The translations under genes and the position numbers were made by a program. A stretch of 56,328 bases of DNA. Origin: Bdellovibrionales bacterium (GTDB lineage Bacteria > Bdellovibrionota > Bdellovibrionia > Bdellovibrionales > Bdellovibrionaceae). Positions within the stretch are counted from its first letter, which is position 1, and each line of letters begins with the position of its first letter. The DNA lies in assembly GCA_016713585.1 (NCBI GenBank), contig JADJOV010000016.1, positions 1-56,328 of the forward strand, written 5' to 3'. Below, in pieces: positions 17,897 through 27,912 of this stretch. The notes under the pieces are model-generated. The model saw nothing but the letters and a program-made list of their open reading frames with translations. It ran no database searches and was not told where the DNA came from.

Positions 17897-20346
17897 ATGG
17901 ATCACGCTCTTCATAGTTATTTGACGAAGACGGTGGCTGGAGTTCCCTTTAAGTCTGCTCAGGCTGTTCTTGAGTTGGCAGAGGAAGGTGCAACGGTTCC
18001 ATTTATTGCCCGATATCGAAAAGAGAAGACCGGCAATTTGGACGAAGTGCAGATTCGCGATGTCATTGAGGCCCACGGGGTTTTTCAAGAAGTCGTGAAG
18101 CGAAAAGCTTTTTTGATTAAAGAAATCGGCGACCAAGGAAATCTGACAGACGTTATTAAAAAGCGTATTGATGTATCTTGGGATCTTGGCGAGCTTGAAG
18201 AAATTTATCGACCCTTTAAAAAGAAGAAGAAAACCAAGGCAACGATTGCCCGGGATGCTGGGCTTGAGCCTTTGGCAAATTGGATTTGGGAGCTTGGGCA
18301 CGGTCTCATCAAAGATGAGCTGACGATGGAAATGAAAGCCAAGAATTTTATTAATCCAGCCCATAAGATTCAGACCTATGAAGAGGCCTTAAAAGGGGCC
18401 CAAGATATATTGGTTGAAAAAATTGCTAATGAGCCTGATTTGCGAGCTCTTGTACAAAAAGACTATGTTGAGCAGGGGCGTATAATTTCTAAGGTTGCCA
18501 AGGGCTATAAGCCGAATTCTAAATACGAAATGTATAAAGAGTTTGAGGAATCCGTGAAGAGTCTGCTCGAAACAAAGAGTTCCCATCGTTATATGGCAAT
18601 GAAGCGCGGTTGGCAGGAAGAAGAACTTTCATTAGAAGTGAAGGGCGATGACGAGAGTCTTCTCAAGACATATGTCGCTTATGCCACCTCACTGCCAGAA
18701 ACACAATTTGGGCTTTTCTTGGCTGCCGGTGCGAAAATGGCATTAAATGTGTATGTCATTCCATCTGTGACAAATGAAGTTCACCGGATGCTCAAAGAAA
18801 AATCTGATGAAGATGCCATTAAAGTCTTTGCAGAAAATGTTCGAAAATTATTGTTAGCCTCACCTTATGGGTCCCACTGTGTTCTTGGCGTTGATCCTGG
18901 ACTTCGCACAGGGTGCAAAGTGGCACTTGTGGACAAGGGTGGAAATTTTATTTCTCACACTGTCATTCAGGTGATGGGGGAGGGGGCTGAAGAAAAAGTC
19001 AAAACCCTTCTGTCTGAGGTGATGAAACAAATTAAGATAGACGCGATTGCTGTCGGCAATGGAACTGCGGGGCGGCAGACGGAGGTTTTCTTAAGGAAGG
19101 TTTTGAAGACGTTAGAGTCTAATATTCCCGTGATTATGGTGAATGAATCAGGGGCCTCTGTGTATTCGGCCTCCGATATTGCGCGGGCAGAGTTCCCTGA
19201 TTTAGATTTGACAGTGAAGGGTGCTATTTCGATCGCTCGTCGCCTTCAGGATCCGCAGCGGAGCTTGTCAAAGTTGATCCGAAATCGATTGGGGTCGGCC
19301 AGTATCAACATGATGTGGCTCAGTCGAATCTTAAAAAATCTTTGGAAGCTGTCGTTGAATCTTGTGTGAATACTGTGGGAGTGGACTTGAATACGGCTTC
19401 CGCCGCATTACTTTCCTACGTTTCTGGAATTGGTCCAGCCTTAGCGCAAAATATTCTTGAGTTTCGTAAATCCAAGGGGCTTTTCACGGAACGTGAGGAG
19501 CTGTTAAAAGTTCCCAAGTTTTCAACAAAAGTTTATGAACAGGCGGCTGGGTTTCTTCGTATCCAGCATGGGAAGATGGTTCTCGATTCAACGGGAATTC
19601 ATCCCGAGCGGTATAAAGCCGTGCGTGATATGGCCCACGATCTTAACGTCGGACTTGCGGATATCATTGGTGACGGGGCCAAAAAACTTCTAGAGCATAG
19701 AACAAAGTGGGCCCAGTTGGTTGGTGAGTTCACTTTCGATGATATTATTAAGGAGCTAGAAAAACCGGGGAGGGATCCGAGAGATCCGTTTAAAGTTTTT
19801 CAATTTAGAGATGATATTTTTGAAGTCAAAGATTTGAAAGAAGGAATGATTTGCCCTGGACTTGTCACAAACGTCACTAATTTTGGGGCCTTTGTTGATA
19901 TTGGAGTCCATCAGGACGGCCTTGTTCATATTTCGGCGCTGTCCCATAAGTTTGTTGAAGACCCACGCAAAGTTGTTAGCCCTGGAGATCAGGTCACGGT
20001 TCGGGTTCTTAAAGTGGATCAAGATAAAAATCAAATTTCTCTGACCATGAAGCTGGATGAGGCTCCGGAGCGCTCCGCGCCTCAAGAGTCTCGACGTCCT
20101 CAGCCCGGCAGACCACAGCCGTCGTCCCCTCGCCCGCAGCCCTCGCGACCTCAACCTTCACGACCTCAGCCGTCCGCGGCTGGAGGAAGGCCGCAACCAA
20201 GCAGCCCTCGACCTCAGCCCTCAGCTCAGATCAGGCAGCAGCCGTCAGGGCGACCGCAACCGACTCCTGGTGGACGGCCTGATGGAGGGGGACAGCCTTT
20301 TAATAATCCGTTTGCCGCATTGCTGCCGAATACCAACAAAAAATGA
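17897..20346 (+). CDS. tex: Tex-type S1 RNA-binding protein (frameshifted)
   Basis: About 816 residues in total. The N-terminal helical region with FIARYRKEKTGNLDE (about 35-50) leads to a YqgF/RuvC-like domain (GVDPGLRTGCKVALV, about 331), a helix-hairpin-helix part (YVSGIGPALAQNI) and an S1 domain (GMICPGLVTNVTNFGAFVDIG). All are diagnostic of Tex, a nucleic-acid-binding factor tied to transcription. The frame changes near 19255 (after LQDP), and the second frame continues AELVK onward. The tail from about 20080 is a low-complexity stretch of Arg-Pro-Gln-Pro-Ser repeats, longer than in most Tex proteins. Confidence 0.93.
20085..20265 (+). repeat. CCTCAGCCCTC-type repeats coding the Tex tail
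   Basis: Degenerate copies of a 9- or 12-base unit coding RPQPS recur through the 3' part of tex. They form a low-complexity, basic, probably disordered tail. Confidence 0.6.
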
Positions 20347-20393
20347 GATTTAAAAAACTAAATAGTAATTAATAAAAAAATAAGGAGAATTAA

Positions 20394-20492
20394 ATGCCTA
20401 AGGCCGTCAGAAATAAAAGTGTGAAACATCGAATGAAACGCATTAAGAAGAAAAAAAGAATGATCAAGGCTAAACAGCCGACGCGGAAATAA
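20394..20492 (+). CDS. 32-residue very basic protein, possible small ribosomal protein
   Basis: ATG 20394 is preceded by a strong ribosome binding site (TAAGGAGAAT), 47 bases after the tex stop. The product is MPKAVRNKSVKHRMKRIKKK followed by KRMIKAKQPTRK, half Lys/Arg. Its pattern (a Ser-Val, a Lys/Arg-Met-Lys/Arg core, then a Lys run) is like the AURKAIP1/COX24 (bS22/mS38-like) family of tiny ribosomal proteins. The assignment is tentative because sequences this basic match by composition. Its end overlaps the end of the convergent HAD gene by 23 bases. Confidence 0.6.
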   Translation: MPKAVRNKSVKHRMKRIKKKKRMIKAKQPTRK

Positions 20493-21254
20493 GCGCGCGA
20501 CTAATCTCAGCAAAGCCCAGCCCCCCGCAAGAGGGGCTGACAAATTTTGGTTTACATCCTAAAGTTGAGATAAAGTTTTGTATATTTGCGACGGCGAAAG
20601 ATTTCGGGAAAAAATCAAACATGGGCTCATCGTTTGGAGAATCTCCAGAAAAAGCGCATTGAATTTTTGATTCTTCTTCTGAAAGTCCAAACTGCTCCTC
20701 AAGGAAGCGAAGACTCATTGTCAGTTTATTGTATTCGCCAAACCATCCGTTCACATGAATTGAGCTGATCTTGGCCTGGGCTCCATGCTGGGTGAAAATT
20801 GATACAATTTTTTTGTATAGCAGGCCCTGAAAGTGGTTCAATATCCTCACAAAAATCAATGGCGAGATCCATTAAACGGCAAAATTGATCACTTGCTAAG
20901 GCCGAGCCTGGAACCTGGGAAAGTATTTCTGCTTCAATTTTTCTGAGTTTTTTCTCGATTTTGTCTTTGAACCTTTGGATCATAAAAAAATACGCGGTGC
21001 ATTTGTTTTTGGTGGTAACGGAAGTAAAAACCTCCATTTTCCCCAACAACGCCATCAACTGGCCACATTCTGGCAATGAGCTCACACCAACCCGCTGGAC
21101 GTCCTGTGACAGGGATAACTTTAATTCCGTGGGCCTTAAGATTCCAAAGAGCCTGATAGGCTTCAGCTCCTAAACGACCCTCGTCGGTTAGGGTATCATC
21201 GATATCGGTTAGCAAAAAGCCAATCTTTCCAGTAAATTCGGTTAGATTTTTCAT
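20470..21254 (-). CDS. HAD-superfamily (IIB, Cof/MPGP-like) phosphatase, two frameshifts
   Basis: Reading from 21254, LLTDIDDTLTDEG is HAD motif I with the nucleophile and acid aspartates, PVTGRPAGW motif II, and FSGDSPNDEPMF motif IV with the Mg2+ aspartates. Length is about 255 residues, normal for class IIB enzymes such as mannosyl-3-phosphoglycerate or sucrose-phosphate phosphatases. Frame changes occur at about 20970 (after DPKVQR) and about 20830 (after EPLSG); each following frame continues the protein smoothly. The substrate is not determinable here. Confidence 0.85.
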
Positions 21255-21348
21255 TAGAAAAAGTATAACGTCGGGTTTTGTCTGAGTGCAAAGTCAAATT
21301 AAGACAAATGACATAAATGATGTAATCGATATAAGTTAAGAGGTCGCA

Positions 21349-24213
21349 TTGAAACAAGGTTATAAATTAGTTGTGGTCGAGTCCCCCACAAAGGCCAAGA
21401 CAATACGTAAGTTTTTAGGAAAAGAATACGTTGTCGAGTCTTGTATGGGTCATATTCGAGATCTACCGCAGTCTGCAAAAGAAATTCCTGAAAAATTTAA
21501 AAAAGAAAAGTGGGCCCAGCTCGGTGTCAATGTCGAGAAGAATTTTGAGCCTTTGTATTGCATTCCAAAAGATAAGGTTAAAATTGTTAAGGTCTTAAAA
21601 GACAGAATAGCGGACGCCAGTGAGTTGTATCTAGCGACGGACGAAGATAGAGAAGGGGAAAGCATAAGTTGGCATTTGGTTGAGGTCCTCAAGCCAAAGG
21701 TTCCAACGAAGAGGATGGTGTTTCATGAGATCACCAAGACCGCTATTCAAAAGTCTTTAAAGGAAACTCGCAGTATTGATTCGAATTTGGTGCGGGCTCA
21801 AGAAGCTCGTCGAGTTCTTGATCGTCTCGTGGGCTATACGATTTCTCCCTTGCTTTGGAAGAAGGTTGCCTTTGGTTTATCGGCAGGTCGCGTCCAATCT
21901 GTGGCATTACGTCTTGTAGTTGAACGAGAACACGAGAGAATTAGATTCAAGAAATCTCAATATTGGGGTGTTTTAGCCAAGCTCGAAAAGGATGGTGTTG
22001 AGTTTGAGGCTCGCCTCCAAACAATAAAAACTCAGCGCGTGGCTATTGGAAAAGACTTTGATGGGGTGACCGGCAAACTGACGACCGGCAAAGATGTTGT
22101 TGTCCTCGATGAACCCATGGCCGCCGGACTTGTTAATGGACTCGCAGACTCCACATGGATTGTTCAGGAGGTTGAAGAGCGTCCTGTTTTTAGAAAACCA
22201 GCGCCCCCATTTATTACCTCCACTTTGCAACAAGAGGCGAATCGAAAGTTGGGTCTGAGTTCGCGGGAAACAATGCAAGTGGCGCAGAAGCTATATGAGC
22301 AGGGTTTTATTACTTATATGAGAACCGATTCCACAGCGCTGTCGAATGAGGCGCTGGATGCTGCCCGCCTTTGTATCGTCCAAAAGTATGGTCAGGAGTA
22401 TTTACCAGAGGTTGCTCGCAAGTATGATGGCAAAAAGGCCAAAGGGGCTCAAGAGGCTCACGAGGCGATTCGTCCCGCGGGAGTAGAATTTGTGGACCCG
22501 GAAGCGACAGGGCTTGTAGCTACTCAGCTTAAACTTTATGAGCTGATTTGGATGCGAACGATGGCGAGTCAAATGGTGGACTCCCGTCAGAAGCAAGTTC
22601 TAACTAAGATTGTGGCAAAAGATACTATTTTTTCTGCCAGTGGAATGACCATCGAGTTCCCCGGCTTTCTGAGAGCCTATGTTGAAGGGAGTGATGATCC
22701 TGAGGCAGAGCTCTTGGAAAGAGAAGTCCGTCTGCCGCGACTCAAAGAAAAAGATAAATTAACTAAGAAAAATCTTGATCCGACATTTCATGAAACCAAA
22801 CCTCCGGCGCGATTTACCGAGGCCAGTCTTGTGCAAATTATGGAAAAAGAGGGTATTGGGCGGCCATCCACCTATGCGTCCGTGATAAGCACAATTATCG
22901 ACCGCGGATACGTGAGACGGGCGGCGACAGCCCTCGTGCCAACCTTTACGGCCCTGGTTGTGGCAAAGCTTCTGAGTTGCTATTTGCCTGAATATGTGGA
23001 CCTTAAATTCACTTCTGAGATGGAGGAATCTTTAGATAAGATTGCCGAAGGGGATCTAGATTGGGAAAATTATTTAAAGAAGATTTATTTTGGTCCGAAA
23101 GGTCTCAAAGCTCAGGTTGAAAAACAGAGCGATCAGATTGATCCTGCCGAGGCTCGCACTGTTCAGCTGGAGGGTTTGGAGGCCTATAATTTTCACGTCG
23201 GCCGTTTTGGAGCCTATCTCACGGGAAAAAGAGATGGAGAGAGTGTCAGCGCGTCTCTGCCGGACGCAGAATCCCCTGCTGATTTAACTTCAGAAATGGT
23301 TGAAAAGTTGATTGATCGAAAGCTTAAGGGTGCCGATGTGTTGGGTCGGGATCCGAAGACAGGTTTACCAATTTATGTGCTGACGGGGCGATATGGCTCC
23401 TATGTTCAATTGGGAGAAGTGAGTGATGAAAAGGAAAAACCTAAACGAGTCTCATTGCCTCCCAATACGCAACCAGAGGATGTGACATTGCCGGTTGCCC
23501 TTGAGCTTTTGAGTCTTCCTAAAGTCTTGGGTGCTCACCCAGGGACTGGGAAAGATTTGAAAGTTGGCCTCGGTCGCTTTGGGCCCTATGTTGTGCATGA
23601 GGGAGATTATCGATCGATTCCAAAGGGTGAAAGTTTGTTCGAGATGTCTTTTGAGAGGGCTCTTGAGTTGATGAACACTCCAAAGAAGGGTCGTGGACGT
23701 GCAGCGCCGTTGAAGATCCTAGGTATTTGGCCAGGAAGTACTGAGGAAATCCAGGTATTGAACGGACCCTATGGCCCATATCTCAAGGCGGGGAAGGCTA
23801 ACATTTCTTTGCCTGAGGGTGTAACTCCGGAAAGTGTGACCCTTGAAAAGGCCATTGAACTTTTGACTGAGAAAAAGGGAGAGCCAAGGCTGGAATCCAA
23901 CAAAGAATCTAGCAAGAAGTCTACAAAGGAACCTAAGAAGGAACCTAAGAAGGAATCTAAGAAGGAAACCAAAAGGGAGTCAATGGGTCAGGAGCAACGA
24001 GTGGCTGCGCCCAAGACGAAGAAAGTGAAAACGGGGAAGTCAGTTGTTGCTCTTGAGTCAAAAGAGACAGGCGACTCAAAAATAATGAATTTGAGTTCGC
24101 TGAAGGGGGCCCGAACTCCTCAAGCGAAGGCGCAGGCTCTTGGCGTAAAGAAAGTTGTTTCACCCAAAAAAAAGAAAAAGAAAAAACTGACGGCGACGAG
24201 TGTAAGTATTTAG
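21349..24213 (+). CDS. topA: DNA topoisomerase I (type IA)
   Basis: 954 residues. The Toprim domain starts with VVVESPTKAKTIRKFL and holds ATDEDREGES. The active-site tyrosine lies in GFITYMRTDST (about 324), and IGRPSTYASV is also present. After the core come repeated TopA C-terminal modules (GRYGSYVQLG, GRFGPYVVHEG, GPYGPYLKAG) in place of zinc ribbons, then a tail of about 100 residues rich in Lys, Ser and Glu. The enzyme relaxes negative supercoils. The TTG start at 21349 follows AAGAGGT. The gene is intact and ends convergently, 4 bases from the next gene. Confidence 0.97.
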   Translation: MKQGYKLVVVESPTKAKTIRKFLGKEYVVESCMGHIRDLPQSAKEIPEKFKKEKWAQLGVNVEKNFEPLYCIPKDKVKIVKVLKDRIADASELYLATDEDREGESISWHLVEVLKPKVPTKRMVFHEITKTAIQKSLKETRSIDSNLVRAQEARRVLDRLVGYTISPLLWKKVAFGLSAGRVQSVALRLVVEREHERIRFKKSQYWGVLAKLEKDGVEFEARLQTIKTQRVAIGKDFDGVTGKLTTGKDVVVLDEPMAAGLVNGLADSTWIVQEVEERPVFRKPAPPFITSTLQQEANRKLGLSSRETMQVAQKLYEQGFITYMRTDSTALSNEALDAARLCIVQKYGQEYLPEVARKYDGKKAKGAQEAHEAIRPAGVEFVDPEATGLVATQLKLYELIWMRTMASQMVDSRQKQVLTKIVAKDTIFSASGMTIEFPGFLRAYVEGSDDPEAELLEREVRLPRLKEKDKLTKKNLDPTFHETKPPARFTEASLVQIMEKEGIGRPSTYASVISTIIDRGYVRRAATALVPTFTALVVAKLLSCYLPEYVDLKFTSEMEESLDKIAEGDLDWENYLKKIYFGPKGLKAQVEKQSDQIDPAEARTVQLEGLEAYNFHVGRFGAYLTGKRDGESVSASLPDAESPADLTSEMVEKLIDRKLKGADVLGRDPKTGLPIYVLTGRYGSYVQLGEVSDEKEKPKRVSLPPNTQPEDVTLPVALELLSLPKVLGAHPGTGKDLKVGLGRFGPYVVHEGDYRSIPKGESLFEMSFERALELMNTPKKGRGRAAPLKILGIWPGSTEEIQVLNGPYGPYLKAGKANISLPEGVTPESVTLEKAIELLTEKKGEPRLESNKESSKKSTKEPKKEPKKESKKETKRESMGQEQRVAAPKTKKVKTGKSVVALESKETGDSKIMNLSSLKGARTPQAKAQALGVKKVVSPKKKKKKKLTATSVSI

Positions 24214-24217
24214 ACGA

Positions 24218-25417
24218 CTAACTGGCGGTCAGTTTAGTGACGAGGTTTCCCTTCAATTGATAGCTGCCATACTTGTTCACTATCAGTTGAGGTGAGCGTG
24301 TGATCTGCCGACATTTGTGTATCAATTTATATATTTTGCCATCATGAATTGTGGGATCGTAGGAGAGATTCCACAGAGTGTGACAGATCTTTTCTTTAGT
24401 GGCCAAGAAATCTTCTTGATCGGCCAAGAGTTTTAGAAAATTCTTAACATCCTCATTCTCAATTTTGCTAACGAGAATTCCGGCGATTTCGAGTTCACCT
24501 GTGCCGGTGTTCGCAGAACGTCGGACCACGGGACCGTGCCCTAAACTAAGTCGGATCAAATTGAGTTCACTGATTTCTTCCTCAGAAGCCCCTAACAAAC
24601 TGGTTTTAAGAGCGATAATTCTCTCTTTAATGACTAAATCCGAAGTGCAGGACAGAATCGCGTGGTAGCTCTGGATTTTTCCAAAGGCTGCCGCGAGAAC
24701 CGCCAAGTATATATAATAGCTATCAGCGTATCGATTTTTTCCATCTTGTTTTCGTTGCCTCTCGAGTTTAAAGTAAATGGATCTCGCCCCTCGCCATTCT
24801 CTTGCCCTTAACAAGGTTTGTAAATCACTCTCAAGCCACTGAGCACGCACAGAGGCGTGGCCAACCTTAAAACGCGACAGATAACGAAGAGCACTTAAAT
24901 CTAAGGCAATTTTTTTTGCTTGAAAAAAACAAGACTCCGCTCGGTCGGCTATTCCGCGATCCCTTGCAACCAAACCCAAATGAAAAAGTGCTCTCATTTC
25001 CCCGCGAGGATAATTCATTTCAGTGGCGATTTCTAAGGAAATTGAAAAGAGGTGATCTGCCTCAACGAGGTGTCCAGAGAAAAACGCACCAAGAGCCTGC
25101 GAGTATATCCTCATATAGGCCGTGTATCCAGAATTTTTGTGACGGCCCTCTGGCACTTTATTCCAGTAAAGAAGCAGTCGTTTGCGAAGACTAATGTCGT
25201 AAATGACCTCAGATCCAGCCAAGGCAAACTGAAGAGCAAAAGTGAAAACGGAACTGTTTTTGGTTGTCTCCAAAATTTCCTGAGCAATTTCTTGAAGCTT
25301 TGAAAGGTCTTTATTGTGAGCTGCCAGCAATATTTTATAGACTCCACGGGTTTCACTTTCCTGAGCGGTCACGGACAAAACCTCTAGGGTCTCAATTTCA
25401 TTTCGTTCAAATTGCAA
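24218..25417 (-). CDS. TPR-like protein with C-terminal winged-helix domain, putative transcription regulator
   Basis: 399 residues. About 1-290 are amphipathic helix pairs of TPR type (for example FSGHLVEADHLFSISLEIA, GEMRALFHLGLVARDRG). The last 85 residues (FLKLLADQEDFLATKEKICH to VNKYGSYQL) resemble the winged helix of OmpR/DNA-binding response regulators: three helices, then a wing ending in a Tyr-x-Leu strand. There is no receiver domain, so it probably senses through protein contacts. It follows the protease gene on the same strand with a 26-base gap and could regulate or share its transcription. Confidence 0.7.
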   Translation of the reverse strand: MQFERNEIETLEVLSVTAQESETRGVYKILLAAHNKDLSKLQEIAQEILETTKNSSVFTFALQFALAGSEVIYDISLRKRLLLYWNKVPEGRHKNSGYTAYMRIYSQALGAFFSGHLVEADHLFSISLEIATEMNYPRGEMRALFHLGLVARDRGIADRAESCFFQAKKIALDLSALRYLSRFKVGHASVRAQWLESDLQTLLRAREWRGARSIYFKLERQRKQDGKNRYADSYYIYLAVLAAAFGKIQSYHAILSCTSDLVIKERIIALKTSLLGASEEEISELNLIRLSLGHGPVVRRSANTGTGELEIAGILVSKIENEDVKNFLKLLADQEDFLATKEKICHTLWNLSYDPTIHDGKIYKLIHKCRQITRSPQLIVNKYGSYQLKGNLVTKLTAS

Positions 25418-25443
25418 TTAGGCAGAAAAAATTTGATCGATAT

Positions 25444-26533
25444 TCAAAAGCCACCCCCATGTCGGCCGTCAAGTGGAAGGCAGTTTGGATTTTTTGACCT
25501 TCTCTCTGTCTTGAGATCGCTCTCAAAGACCTCATAGATCTCGCTATTGTATAGCGCCTTAGCTGTGATAACTTCAATCTTCGAAAAAAGCATATCTGAA
25601 GGTTTAGCATTTTTTGCTAAGACCCCACAGCTGACGAGTCCTCCAATCTTCCACGCGCTTCGTCCTTTATCCTGAGATTCCTTCGGACGCACAAAGATAA
25701 GGGAACCAGAGCTTCCTGGGGCGGTATAGTTTTCACCGCCAAGTGGGAGGAAGGCAATGTTCCCGCTTTCACCTAATGAATAGATCGGACCTAAAAGAGT
25801 CCTGAAGATTTCTCTGGCCTCTGGTATGGTCGGGACTCATTTGATATGAATAAAATAAATCTTGAGGTTGAATATTAGTTGTGAATTTATCTGATCCTAA
25901 CAGAGTTCGTATCTCAGAAATCAGTTGATTAACAATTATATCATCAGGAAGATCATCCCATTTCCTATCTTTTTGCTGAACCAAAATCAAAGCATCGAGG
26001 GCTTCCATATTATTATTTAGAGTTTGGTGTCTGAATCCAAACAGTTTAAACCTTGAACCCGCCCCTTGAGGATCCTTCGCCAGCGCCAGACTAAGTCCGC
26101 CAAATTGGATCTCTTGCAGCGAATGCCTTGCGCCCATGAAGATTCCGCTTCCCGGGGTCACTTCGGTAAACTCACTGGATGCATTCAGAGATCGATCCAC
26201 AGGGATTGGAATTGAAGGGGGCCGTTCCTCCCGAGGACGGAGATCCCCAGGCCCCTCAGCAACGAGAGTGGTATTTCCCCTAATAGTAAAGGAAATGCCA
26301 CCATCCTGGTCCTCCGTGAACGTGGCCGTATGGCCGGGGGCGACCCTTGCATCAACACCTTTGTAAGCGCCAACGACTACTGATGGCCCGCAGCCTCCGC
26401 CACCAAAGGAAATTCCAAAAGTCGTTTGACGACTAATGCATGTGTAACCATTGTCTTGGGCCTGAACAACTAACCCAGTCAACAGAAGAGTAGCTGTGAG
26501 ATAAGACTTGGAAAGGTTAGACTTTTTATTCAT
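25444..26533 (-). CDS. Exported trypsin-like (S1) serine protease, frameshifted
   Basis: A signal peptide (SYLTATLLLTGLVVQAQ) starts at ATG 26533. The trypsin triad can be read in order: His in IFMGARHSLQEI, Asp in EALDALILVQ, and Ser in YTAPGSSGSLIF after the frame change. The first frame ends at 25769; an indel near 25800 moves into TLLGPIYSLGESGNIAF and continues to 25444, ending after GGLVSCGVL, a typical S1 C-terminal strand. Total about 360 residues. The Gly-Ser-Ser-Gly-Ser around the nucleophile replaces the common GDSGG. Substrate unknown; it acts outside the cytoplasm. Confidence 0.75.
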
Positions 26534-26673
26534 TGATCATCTCATTTCTCTAGGCAAGTGTTAGAAAATCTTAGCAAAATTGAATGCAAAGAAAAAGCCA
26601 AGCCAACCTAAGTTAAACTCCGCACAGGGTGTTGAAATGTTAGACAGTCAGGGCAAGGTGTCAAATTTTGTGC

Positions 26674-26754
26674 CTCTTTCTAGAATTTGTGTGGCTCACG
26701 ATGAGCGTCCAACGGCGGGTTGTCCACATAATCCCCGCTCTTTCTAGAAAGAGC
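26674..26754. repeat. Repeated CTCTTTCTAGAA element, second copy a perfect palindrome
   Basis: CTCTTTCTAGAA occurs at 26674-26685 and again at 26738-26749, where it extends to the 18-bp perfect palindrome GCTCTTTCTAGAAAGAGC (26737-26754). It lies in the 240-base gap upstream of the protease gene (minus strand) and behind the gene at 26775-27785. It may be an operator pair, or the palindrome may be part of a terminator; no T-run follows. Confidence 0.6.
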
Positions 26755-26774
26755 CTAGAATGACGAAGATGGGA

Positions 26775-27785
26775 CTATTCAAATCGATAGGTTTGTAAAA
26801 AATAATTAATCGGCGCAATGAGTTTATGCGGGAATGGGATTAGAGATTCTTTAGTCAGGTCCCCGGCGAGGATTTTTGCGGCATTTTGATCGCAAATTTT
26901 TCCGAGGGAAGAGTTTATTTTTTTCAAGTATGAAATTTGGATGGAGTAATCTATCCTCGGGGTTGTCGGTGAAGTGGCAGTCCATTCAATAGTTGACGTC
27001 GCTTGAAGCTCCATAAATCGCAAGACGTCCCGTAAGGACTTTCGAACTTCATGAACCTCATCAATGGTGACGGCGCCTTTGGCGTTTGTAAGCGATGTCG
27101 CATCCTGGTCATGAGGGACCTTATCCATGATACTTCGAGTTCTTTCGACAAGATTTTCAAAATAGATCCTGAGTTCCTTTTTTGATGATGTTCGATATTG
27201 AATAATTAAACTTTCAAAATTTAAATCCGAATACTTATTAAGAAGAGATTTTGCCATGACTCTTGCGCCGTCAGGGTCGTTCATAATGATCAAATCTTTT
27301 AGAATCCCAAAGTCTCTGACAAATTTGATAAACTCTTTCTGGGCCGGATTGCGTTTTTTGAGGCTCTGAAAAAGTGTTCGCAAGAGTGAAGAGTCTTGCC
27401 TAAATTCCATAATAAATTGAGCAGTGTCTATGTGAGCCGGCAAGGGTCCTGAGGGTGGCTCATGATTCATGGAGATGTTGGTTAGGATATTTTTCATTGC
27501 TGCTATCCGGCGGTTGGCAATGAGGTTTGAATGGGCGGCCCGTATCTCGGTGTTCAGAATCTCTGTCCTCGGGAGGGGGATGACAAATTCAGAGGGAGTT
27601 TTCGACTGAAGCAGTTTTGCGCAAGTCATGGCCTCCCCTTGTTGAGCGAGTGAGAACATCACCACAAAAGGCATGAGGAATAATTTAGAAAATTTACAGA
27701 AATGGACGTCTAAAAACGTCAAGCTCTGGCCAAAGGGCCTGGTGGGTTGTTCCCTAGAATCAATAGGAGGCAGGACTGTGGTCAT
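26775..27785 (-). CDS. Hypothetical exported helical protein
   Basis: A frame of 336 residues. The real start is uncertain: a hydrophobic signal-like segment (KLFLMPFVVMFSLAQQGEA) lies about 33-52 residues in, so initiation at a TTG or ATG closer to it is likely. The mature protein of about 285 residues is alpha-helical, charged and has two cysteines. I recognise no family. Divergent from the lipoprotein gene starting at 27913. Confidence 0.6.
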   Translation of the reverse strand: MTTVLPPIDSREQPTRPFGQSLTFLDVHFCKFSKLFLMPFVVMFSLAQQGEAMTCAKLLQSKTPSEFVIPLPRTEILNTEIRAAHSNLIANRRIAAMKNILTNISMNHEPPSGPLPAHIDTAQFIMEFRQDSSLLRTLFQSLKKRNPAQKEFIKFVRDFGILKDLIIMNDPDGARVMAKSLLNKYSDLNFESLIIQYRTSSKKELRIYFENLVERTRSIMDKVPHDQDATSLTNAKGAVTIDEVHEVRKSLRDVLRFMELQATSTIEWTATSPTTPRIDYSIQISYLKKINSSLGKICDQNAAKILAGDLTKESLIPFPHKLIAPINYFLQTYRFE

Positions 27786-27912
27786 TCTGCATTTTATAGC
27801 AATGGTCAGGCCAGGAGAGAAGGGCTGGACTCAAAAAGGCCGCTGGGCGACCGATAGAGAGAACGGTGAGAGAAAATTTGCCATTGGCGTGTGTGAAATG
27901 AGGAGTTCTGGA

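Noticed and set aside
20009..20200. Open frames antisense to the end of tex
   Set aside because: They arise from the repetitive RPQPS-coding sequence; the S1 domain and Tex tail in the plus frame explain the region.
5259..20265. Short tandem repeats considered as CRISPR
   Set aside because: Units are 9-12 bases, inside reading frames, without spacers of constant length; no cas genes in the window.
27673..27912. N-terminal extension of the lipoprotein gene
   Set aside because: It would bury the lipoprotein signal and overlap the divergent gene; AGGAG before ATG 27913 fixes the start.
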